Source of the DNA: Conoideocrella luteorostrata
Lineage: Eukaryota; Ascomycota; Sordariomycetes; Hypocreales; Clavicipitaceae
Direction: 5' to 3'
DNA: 54,580 bases
NCBI GenBank assembly: GCA_032433595.1
Contig: JASWJB010000303.1
Location: 1 to 54,580 of the forward strand
Position 1 is the first letter of the stretch, and the number at the start of each line of letters is the position of its first letter. Made by a program: the position numbers and the translations under genes. The notes beneath the pieces are model-generated. The model was not told the DNA's origin, did no database searches, and worked only from the letters and a program-made list of their open reading frames with translations. Of this stretch, positions 1-8,657 are shown piece by piece.

Positions 1-1225
1 AATTACGACTTCGGTCTATCATTCTACGTGACATTACCCATTGCTCAGATACGACGTCCTGTACGTTCTGCCAACATAAACCACGACTTAGGTTTATCCC
101 TTGGGAACCAACCACAGCCGTCACACTTATTAGCTTTAGAAGCATATTAGAACTTATTTACTGGCTTAATTATAGTAACAATAGTCTTTAGTCTTAGCTA
201 AAATATATTATCTTTAATAATTTAAATAACCTTAAGCAAAAGAATAAGGTAATCTTAAGATCTTAGCTTATCTCTTATATTTTACCTAATTAATTAGTTT
301 TTTATAGGATCTTAAGAATAAATAAGGGAGAGAAAAGAGTTATACTAAGAACCTTATTATATAATAACGCTAATTAGATATATTATATTAGTATAAAATA
401 GTATTTTATAGAAAGTTAGTTTATTACTCTTTAATTAATATATAAGTTACTTTATTTTATTTAATATATTAATATATTCTTAGTCTTTATATTTATATCT
501 TTAAGCGTAAAAAAAAAGTAAAAATAGTATTAATATTATTACTTAGTTCCTTAAAGAAAGGGAAAAAAAATATCTTTAATAAGGAGCTAAAGGCTATAAG
601 AATTATAGAGAGAGAAACTAATATATAAAAGTTCTTAGAAATTCCTTAGTAAAATATAAATAATATATATTATGTTTTTAGTATTTATATAAATAGAATT
701 AATTCTAGAGAAATTACTACTATATAGTTATTATATTTCTCTTTATATTAATTTAACCTAATTATTTAAGGTATACTATTTATCCTTAGTATTAAAAGTT
801 TTCTAGTAAAAAGCTAGGCTATTTAGTATTTATACTAAAATATTTATAATTCTTTAGCTAAAAATATTATTAAAAGCATTAAATACTATATTAAACTATT
901 TAAAGCTTAAAATATATTTAAAAACTTTATTATAAAGTTCTTAATAAAACTCTAAAAGAATTTTTATTATAATAGTATAGCTAAGAGGCTTTTAGCTAAG
1001 CTTAATATAAGTAAAGAAGTAATACTAATAATAACTCTTAAAGAGGCTAAAAGGTTAGCTACTAGCTATTATTATAGCTATAGTATTATAGGTAAAGCTA
1101 TGGCTTTTAGTTTATAATATATATTATATTCCTAGCTTAGTTATCTTTTTTTATATTGCTTTAGAATATAATAAAGGAAACCCTAACTCTTCTTAACTAT
1201 AGTGCTCTAGTTGCTGCTTAATACG
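1..1225. other. AT-saturated, RIP-like degenerate DNA
   Basis: Almost pure A+T sequence, very rich in TpA, with no open frame of any length. Composition changes sharply near 1200-1260 into ordinary GC content. This is what repeat-induced point mutation of a transposon copy leaves in ascomycetes. The adjoining minus-strand fragment at 1226-1468 resembles the N-terminus of an hAT transposase, so the block may be the mutated body of that element; that link is inference. Confidence 0.6.
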
Positions 1226-1468
1226 CTAATTCTTATATATAGAAAGATACTCTTTTGGTCTTCCGATAGACATCGCTGCAAGGTCCTTCTTATAGTGTTG
1301 GCATCTATAGCGTTTTGTTTTTTTAGGTCTAGGGCGGCCTAGGCTAATGAATTGTTGCCACACAAAGGTATCGCTAGCTTTAGTAGGCGCTATCCTCTCA
1401 GTCAGTGCTGGGGGCTGAACTAGACAAATTTTGCGCCTGGTATTTTGTGTGTACGCCGTGGACCCCAT
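1226..1468 (-). pseudogene. hAT transposase N-terminal (BED-finger-like) fragment
   Basis: An 80-codon minus-strand frame carries a pattern like a BED zinc finger: VWQQF, then a basic PRPKKTKRYRC run, with a C-x2-H-like pair instead of the usual two cysteines. BED fingers sit at the N-terminus of hAT transposases. The frame stops where the AT-rich block begins, as expected if the rest was destroyed by RIP-type mutation. No full transposase is present. The assignment rests on a short motif, so it is tentative. Confidence 0.3.
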
Positions 1469-1692
1469 AAATTACCATAGCGGGAATATTGTGGGTCCAT
1501 TTAAACGTACAAGATACCTGTACGTTCAGCGCACTTAAAGTACGTACGTATGTACAATGCCAAAGTACGTATAGTACAACATCACTACTTAGGGCTACCG
1601 CGCCTAGGTGGGCCACACTCTGGTGAAAACACGGCCCCGTATATCAAGGAGGTCACGAGAAGTACGAAATAGGTTCTAAACTCGGATACTTC

Positions 1693-3066
1693 ATGCTGGA
1701 TAATGCCGAGAGTAACGATACTTGCCTCGATACGTTTTCAAAGTGGTTCCCAATGGACACGAGCCGGTGCCGGTTGCGTTGCATAGGTTACATTGTTAAT
1801 TTGGTCGTCCGCGCCGTCATATTCTGGTCAAACGTCAGTAAATTCGAGGCGGAGCTTCGTGGGGCTACGGACAAATTTAGCTTCGAGATCTGGGGCAGGA
1901 AGGGAGCTATCGGCAGACTCCACAACCTTTCCACCTATATCCGACGGACGGACCAGCGACGGCAGGCGCTTCGACGTTTGCAGACCGAGCTCGCTAGGGA
2001 CGATGCAATATTCACATTAGAGATCGTTGTCGATGGCAAAACACTTTGGAACTCCATTTACAATATGATCAGTCGCGGTATACTCACATGGTCATGCCAT
2101 CCCCAGTGGACGTTTGCTGACACGGTATCGGCTTTTCCTAGCACTCGAATTACGCAGCGCCATAGAGCTCTGCCAATCTCGATGGCAAAAGCCTAAAGAT
2201 GAATCCATCCATCGTGATCCCACAAAGGATTTTCTCAACGCTGCGGATTTGGCCGAAGTAGAGCGCTTTCATGACTTCCTGAAGCCGTTTTACATTCTTA
2301 CGAAGATCATGGAGGGCAATGCCAATAATTCAGAGGCAGAGGGCGGCCATAGTACGGTGTAGGAGACCTTCAAGACAATAGACTACCTGTTCGTGAATTT
2401 TAAGCAGGCAGCGGGGGAAACTTGGTTCGAGGAGCCGTCTCATTTCAAGTCAGGTGTTGATTGCGGGTGGACAAAGCTTGAAGACTATTACCTCAAAACG
2501 GATCGTACGCCAGTCTACAGAGCAGCATTAGGACTTCACCCATCTTATGGGTATAACTACTTTGAGAAGCACTGGAGAATCGCCATGGACAAGCCGCTGT
2601 GGCACAGCGACATGCAGTCTGCTGTGTGCAGCATGTTCGATGAATACGTACGACAGGCTGACGTCGAAACTCAAGCTCAGGTGGGACTTTTTGATGAAGA
2701 ACCTGATGAGGCACAAGCCGACATTGACGACTAGAGCTCATTCGGGAAAAGATCGATCCGCTCTATGCGCGAAAGAAGGTCAAGGCAACTAGCAAGCTCG
2801 ATCTATTCCAGACACGGCCAATGTACCCCCAAGATCTCGATGTTGCCAACCCTCTTGAATGGTGGAACCAACACCAGTTAGAATATCCGGTCTTATATCG
2901 AATGGCGCTCGAAATATTCTCAATTCCTGGCATGAGTGCCGAATGTGAGGGTGTTCAGCCAGACAAAGAAGATGATCACGGACGAGCGTAGTCAGCTGGC
3001 ACCGAAGTGGTCAAGGCGGATCAACTCCAAAAGCACTGGCTAATGAAAGGGCTGGTGGCGTGATAA
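1693..3066 (+). pseudogene. Degraded hAT-family transposase
   Basis: Broken plus-strand frames together resemble an hAT transposase. In order: LDNAESNDTC with RLRCIGYIVNLVV (RNase H-like core, 1693-2090); VVDGKTLWNSIYNMISR; a helical segment with FHDFLKPFYILTKIMEG; YFEKHWRIA (near 2560-2580); and finally the C-terminal hAT dimerisation block with NPLEWWNQHQLEYPVLYRMA, IPGMSAECE and KMITDERSQLAPKW (about 2850-3030). The frame is interrupted by a TAG after GGHSTV (near 2360), where the family usually has Trp, and by frameshifts near 2090-2190, 2740 and 2950. It cannot make transposase. It lies between RIP-like DNA and GGTCTG-rich subterminal repeats. Confidence 0.8.
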
Positions 3067-3129
3067 TGAGTGTTTACGGACCTAAGCAGACCTACCTAAA
3101 TACGACACTTATTATGCATTTGCTGTAGC

Positions 3130-3276
3130 GCAGTAGAATTTCAGGGTCAGACTATCAGACCTAGACAGACCGGGTCGCTTGAGCCAGACAGTCCTAGTCC
3201 GACAGACCGGTAGCCTTCATCAGCCCAGACCGACAAACCGAAGGGGCCGGTCTAGGTCTGTCGGTCTGTTAGCCAC
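3130..3276. repeat. CAGACC/GGTCTG subterminal inverted repeats of the hAT relic
   Basis: Dense array of CAGACC and GGTCTG hexamers in both orientations. The segment at 3156-3173 (CAGACCTAGAC AGA CCGG) is the inverse of 3247-3260 (CCGGTCTAGGTCTG) apart from a 3-base indel. Subterminal hexamer repeats next to a terminal inverted repeat are typical of hAT elements, and this lies just beyond the transposase C-terminus. The exact element end is not resolved. Confidence 0.5.
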
Positions 3277-4386
3277 ACTGTTTTTGGTAAAGGTTGCGAA
3301 ATGACATCGTGCGAACTTCGACTAGCTCGTGAAGGGTGCTGCTGTGTCGGCATCGTGCCACATTTCGTGGCTATTTTAGTGGACCTGGATGTGCTCTTCT
3401 GGATGAGCTCTTCTGAGAGCGAGAACATGGGAGATGGGATGAGATTGTTTAACCGAATACTTGGACAATGCGTTGTAGTACGGTGATTGAAGAACAACTG
3501 GATTGGCACGAATTACTGCAGTACTCTAAAAAGAATAAAGCAGCAATTGTGGCACGCGGAATCCTCGCACTCGGTGATGATCCTGGTGACAACAAGATGA
3601 AAGGATTGTCATGATAGCATGACAAGGCGGTCGGTTAGTCGCGGTCAGTTCTTTTGTTATTCTTTTGCATGGACATCAGCTGGTTAGCGGTGCATGTGGA
3701 CGCGGGTGCGCCCGAGCCGAATGCCGGATTTTTTTCTTCCGGTAGGCTGTGTAATTAGAGGCTGAAAACGGGGGCATAGACTAAGTTGTAATGGGAAGAG
3801 TTAAACAGAAATTGAACAATGATTCATGTTGGAGGAGTGATATAAAAGTGGTCAACGTCGGCGGTTGGGTGGGTTGACGTCAGCTCAAGGCCACACATGA
3901 TGGCCGCCTGGAGTGAATCAGAAAACGGAAGGGCTGACTGCAACCCATGAATTATGCATAGTGGTTGTAAGACTAGCTGACTGATTTTAAAAATGAGGGC
4001 GCACATCCCTGGGTAACTGGGTACAGTCAATCTGTTTTCATGGGTTTCTTTACTATTGAAGATGCGCAGAGATATGTGAAGATGAAAGGGATGGTGAACT
4101 TTAAAAAGCTTATCAAGAATGATGACTGAACCAACACGGGGAAGCTGGGCATTCTATTATGTTGCAAATGTGAGGCATCCTAGTATAAAAAAAGTATTAC
4201 CAGTACGATTTTCCTTCTCGAAAATGCCATCAAAGCGTTTCGTTAACAATAAATACTTTTACGCAATATAATATTAATTTACTAAGAAACTAATCTATAT
4301 TCAGGGTGCAAGTCCATTGGCCCAAGTTTCCAAGGGTCTGGTATTAGTAGCACTACCGCAGCTAGTTCGTTGATTGGCTCGTTAAC
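3277..4386. other. Intergenic, no gene recognised
   Basis: About 1.1 kb with only short overlapping frames on both strands and no recognised domain or convincing splice structure. The last stretch becomes AT-rich (4200-4310) and contains one copy of a repeat whose partner lies at the 3' end of the recombinase gene. The direct repeat TTAAC at 4382-4386 is the left target duplication of the adjacent LTR. Confidence 0.6.
4246..4300. repeat. Copy A of a duplicated AT-rich 3'-flank segment
   Basis: ACAATAAATACTTTTACGCA and the A-rich tail after it resemble 4931-4985 (ACAATAAATACTTTACGCA plus a similar tail), which abuts the stop of the DUF3435 gene. The copies are imperfect and in direct orientation. 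Confidence 0.45.
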
Positions 4387-4587
4387 TGTGGGTTGCACAG
4401 GGGGCTGTGCAAGTGATCTAGATCAAATGCTTCAAAATGCAATATATTGTATAATCTCTGTCTATCTAAGAAGGGGAAAACAAGTCAAGGTGGAAGGCTC
4501 GATGTCGCCGTACAAATATAGTGGCCGAAAGGTGACCACGTGACCCGCTCCGTGCTTCTCATTGTGCTTAGCGGCAGGATTCTAACA
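4387..4587 (-). mobile_element. Solo LTR, family A
   Basis: A 201-bp element, minus orientation, beginning TGTTAGAATCC and ending GTGCAACCCACA. It is flanked by a perfect 5-bp target duplication TTAAC (4382-4386 and 4588-4592). Closely similar copies lie at 26917-27113 and 33762-33962. Shared internal landmarks are a CACGTGGTCACC-like block, a TATTTATACGG-type box, CTTGACTTGTTTTC, TTAGATAGACAGAGA and GATCTAGATCA. No internal retrotransposon sequence adjoins it, so it is a solo LTR left by LTR-LTR recombination. Confidence 0.9.
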
Positions 4588-4592
4588 TTAAC

Positions 4593-4930
4593 ACTGTGTC
4601 CGTTTCAACCATTAGGGCTCAGGATTTCTAAGGCACCTGAGGACGTAAAAGTGTCAATAGCTTAAAACTAAAGATAAGAAGAAATGTCTTTTACTTTATT
4701 ACAAAACTCAGCTACTTACAGTAATAGCAGCTATTAGGGTTTAATTTATGCTTATATTAAAAGCACATGAAAGAGTAAGTACATCTCTACAGATTTCAAA
4801 CTGGACTTTTTGAGTAACTGATAATCCAGCTGCTATTACAAAATATGCAATTACTACTTACCTAAATATGCTCAGGTTATAAAAATGCCAAATGGTGGCT
4901 GCCAATTATATTGACCGTTTGGGTTCTTCA
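4593..4930. other. Intergenic downstream of the recombinase gene
   Basis: AT-rich and without a convincing frame. It contains an inverted repeat: GTAATAGCAGCT at 4721-4732 pairs with AGCTGCTATTAC at 4828-4839. It may be transcript 3' region or old repeat sequence. Confidence 0.45.
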
Positions 4931-4985
4931 TCACAATAAATACTTTACGCATTGAATACAACTAATGAAACTATAAGAAATATAC
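4931..4985. repeat. Copy B of the duplicated AT-rich 3'-flank segment
   Basis: Partner of 4246-4300 in direct orientation. It abuts the stop codon of the DUF3435 recombinase gene (minus strand), so copy A could mark the old 3' end of a second gene copy or an element edge. Confidence 0.45.
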
Positions 4986-7900
4986 TACTTGCGCCTTTTT
5001 CTGATCTTCCTAGACTTGATCCCGCCTTTCACTGTTGGATTATGTTCTGCTACCAAATCTGGATGGATGGCCATCTCCGGAAGCTCCCATTCTTCTCCGC
5101 ACCCCAGAAATACAGTTAAATAGTACGCCTTTCCATTCCGCACTCTAACCCTTTTTATGCGTACGCCTTCATAAAAACCTTGAAATTCTCTGTTTTCGAA
5201 GTCCTTTTTAAGATCTTCGCTGACGTCCACCTCAAGCACAAAGCCAAAGCTCCCATCGCTCCATTTCAAATAAAACCAGTTTTTGCCCCTATAGTGCCAC
5301 TTTCCAAGTAAGCGATCTACGCGGTATTGGTTATCATGAGCCAGCTCTTGCTCTAATTCTATGTCTTGAATTTCAGATTCATAAGCTGGAAATTCATTTT
5401 CATCGACCCCAAAAGCTAAAGAGAATTCAGAGGCAGGTTCTAATGTGTGGTCAGTGGAATGCTCAGAATTGAGCGCTGGGTCGATGGCTATCTCCCCACT
5501 CTCATCGATGTCGTTTGGTAGATGTTCGGCATCTTGTAGATTATTAAAGTCGTTTTCCGTGCATAACTCGTCGTATTTATGCTGCATTCCCGATGGTGTA
5601 TCTGAAATACGTTGGTCTGTATCCCAGACAGGACAATCATTTGTGCTGAATACTGATTGAGAATTGTTTGGGTATACATCAACCCAAACTTGGCGTCCAT
5701 TTGAAGTCTGCCAAGGGGGTGGGTTTGGTGGGCTATTGTGCTGAGTAAAACGTATATGAACATCATCCGACTTCCCTCGGCTGAGTGGAGTTGAATCCCG
5801 TTTGTATATATCCTTTGCACTCGGTGTTGGTATGCTGTGTACGTCGTCAAGATGGTGCCACAAAGCTTGTCGTGATGTGAAGACAATAGGGCATCTTTTA
5901 TCAGGGCATTCAAGGTTTTTTTGATCAATCTGATTGCCGATGTGCAGTGCAATGCATCTGAAAATATGCCTTTTCCACGCAGCCCTGTCAGGATACTGCC
6001 GCAGCCTCTCATCAGCTTCATACTTGGTCCGCCAGATGCACACGGGGCAGTAACCTGCACAAGCGATTGCATGACGAAATGTAACTGGATCGTAGCGAAA
6101 GGGCACATTGTTCGTCTCGATATGAATTTCGCAGTGGGTAGCCCACTCAATTGTATTCGTTATCCATTCACTGCATATGAAGCAGAATTTTGCGAAGCCA
6201 TGGAGTTGACGGAATAGCTTCTCATAGCATCGATAGATGTGGTTCCATCGTTTTTCGACTGGAAAACTGTGGACAGAGACTAATCAGTAGCGAGGCTTAA
6301 GATGAGATTTTAATGCCTCTTACCTTGTCATTTCTTGGTGGCAGCATTCAACGGGACACAAGCCTTTGGCTGGCTGGAGACAAATTTGATATGCAACTCT
6401 GCAGTCCATATTGCGAAGGCGTATTAAGTCCTCAATAGCTTGTGTCCACATGTAGCTCCGTGGCGGAACTTGAGCCTTCATGGTCGTCGCGAGCCTCACG
6501 CGCTCTGGAGAGAGCATATGTTTTATTCGATCAAAATGACTTTTATGCCAGTCTGTTTCTTCATGAGTTTCTTTTGTGGTTTCATAGTCAAGCTTCTGCT
6601 CAGTCTGGAGCTTCCTGAGCTCATGACTAATTAGTGCCGTCCGCTCTCGGTACCTTGCCGTGCGCTGTGCTACGAGGGTAGGTATCTCCTCTCTAGCTTC
6701 GGCAGCGGCTATCTTGCTAGTTAAAGCATTAATCTGCTCAGTAATAGAAAGATATGCCTTGCTGTTTTTTAATTCATCGATGTTATTAGAAGGTAAACGA
6801 AACTTCAGATTTGGGTTCCATCTCATTGTTGCTGAGAGGAAGTCTTCTGCCAAATCCTTTCGAGGTAGTAGACCTTGATACATGGCCACACCATCCACAG
6901 AACAAACGGTTCCAAGGTACTTATCAACGAGAACGTTTGTGTTATTTTGCGAAGCAAACTTCAGTATTGAACCAAGAGAGTAGCCGGCATCTAATAAAAG
7001 TTCCGGGTTAGCGAGGATGCTTTGAAACATAAAGTAAATACTAACCATTACAGTTAATGAGGGCTTTACGGCGCACGGAATGAAAGCCGAGTCCATTTGT
7101 CAAACCTGCACGTATGGCCCAAGTTGATGCTTGAGTGCCCCATGCAGTTGGGCGTCGTGGCTTAGATGTTCTGCCATCTGGACACCATTCTGGAAAAACC
7201 GGCTGATCTAGCATGTGATCAGCCCACTCAAGGATGCGATAGCTTCGATTTTCTGGCGGTTTGGCTTCAAGAATTTGATTAAGCGTGTGATATTGCGCTA
7301 GCGCCTGAGATGAAATGATATTGGCTAACCAATGTACCATAGGTTGGGCCACGAGTGGTGGATAAACTCCGTCGGGAGCATTCATCCTTTCCGGGAATGG
7401 ATGCTCAGGTCTGTATCATGGTTAGTTTCCATATGAGCTTTCATTTGACAAAAGGATGGATAACCACGCACTGGTCAACATTTTTAGCCTTACAAAACTC
7501 CCTTGTGAATTTTAGTTTTATGTCTAGCTCCCCGTTATAATAGCCAACCATACATTCAAGATCCTGTAACTGCCATTTAGCCAAATGAAAAGTCTGGTAG
7601 TGCTTAGGATTGACCTACTCTATATGTTGCCTGGCAAACTTCACTTAATCTTGCTGACGTATAGCAGTGTACGTTGACCATATTTGTATTATCGACTCGA
7701 CTGCCTTCATGGATGTAGTCATGCCAATCTTCTTGCCAATGGAACCCTTGCAGTATTTTATAGTTGTCGAGGGTAAAATACTTTCTGGGAATTTTAGCTT
7801 GCTTTCCGCGTAACAATCCTATTTGATCAGCAAGTTCGCCTTCAATGTACTGCACCATCAATTAGCGCCTGAATTTGCTCACTCTTATCGGGTTACTCAC

Positions 7901-8360
7901 TGGCGCCATAGACAAGCTCACTTCTTCGGGGATTCGTTGGCTCTTGGCTACATTCTCCCGGTTCCAGGCACTACAGAACTTTCGAATCTGGTTTCGCAAA
8001 CTATCAACGGTGGCTCGTCCTTCGTCGTTGTTCTTTTTGATTCTGCCTTTCATTGCCAAGCCGAGAAATTTAGCGAAATGTTTTAGGGTGGCCATGTCCT
8101 GTGGTGTCGCCTCCGGGTATTGCCTCATGTACCTGGCCGAATTAGCTATTTGCCCGAGATATACGAAGATTGACCTAGCCTTACGCTCTCCATGGCTCGA
8201 GCGACCTTTCATATTGTATTTTACTCTTTGGGGCCAGATTGCGAAAAACCAAGTGTGACGTGACGTCGGATTTGTCTATAGCCAGACCGGCTTCAACAGC
8301 TTGAGTGAAGAGTTTATCGAAGTCTCGCCGCCGTTTCTTTTGGGAATTAATGCGAGTCAT
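4985..8360 (-). CDS. DUF3435 tyrosine recombinase (Starship-captain/FluG-like)
   Basis: Predicted 1017-aa protein from seven exons: 8360-8185, 8132-7901, 7849-7640, 7593-7472, 7410-7046, 6990-6324, 6266-4985. All six introns (46-61 nt) keep frame; most have CTAAC/CTAAT branch points. The family (Pfam DUF3435) contains tyrosine recombinases that mobilise fungal giant transposons. Visible landmarks: box-I Arg about residue 203 (YTSARLSE), HxxR box about 357-360 (FHSVRRKALI), candidate Tyr about 393 (VDKYLG) followed by CSVDGVAMY, a coiled coil (CDS residues about 440-540), a zinc-binding FCFIC segment at 619-639, GYCPVC near 660, a C2H2-like finger, and a basic tail with RKIRKRRK. The start ATG at 8360 follows a TATA box by 75 nt. 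Intron 3 (7594-7639) has the weakest donor (GTTTGC); a one-base frameshift near 7611 is the alternative. The usual His before the Tyr is not obvious (FASQNN). Confidence 0.85.
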
Positions 8361-8434
8361 TTTAGAAAAGATTTGTAGAAAGGCATGCTGAGAAAGAGAA
8401 GAAGGCGATGCGGTTATGGGGGAGGGGAGCTTGG

Positions 8435-8442
8435 TTTATATA
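8435..8442 (-). promoter_or_regulatory. TATA box of the recombinase gene
   Basis: TATATAAA on the minus strand, 75 nt before the chosen ATG at 8360. It supports that start and active-gene architecture. Confidence 0.5.
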
Positions 8443-8552
8443 GCGGCGACAGGGTGGAAGCGCTGCCTGATCTGTAAGGCAAACTTTATTTTAGGCAGAA
8501 ATTGTCTGTAAACGTTGACTTAAACCCACATTGTTTTTCCAGGATCATTGAA

Positions 8553-8604
8553 GCTCAGGGCAGGCTCAGGGCAGGCTCAGGGCAGGCTCAGGAAAGGCTC
8601 AGGG
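8553..8604. repeat. 11-bp minisatellite (GCTCAGGGCAG)n
   Basis: About five units of GCTCAGGGCAG, the later ones degenerate (GCTCAGGAAAG). It fills the gap between the start of the recombinase gene and the 3' end of the NLR gene, where the 5' edge of a captain-led element would be expected. No terminal repeat or target motif could be assigned. Confidence 0.8.
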
Positions 8605-8657
8605 AGCTATGTATGGCCTCACTGAGCTGAGGGTGCTTAGCGCCTGAGCTGGTGGGG

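Noticed and set aside
7594..7619. Intron with GTAGGT donor in the recombinase gene
   Set aside because: It would be only 26 nt, shorter than a workable fungal intron; the 46-nt alternative or a frameshift explains the join better.
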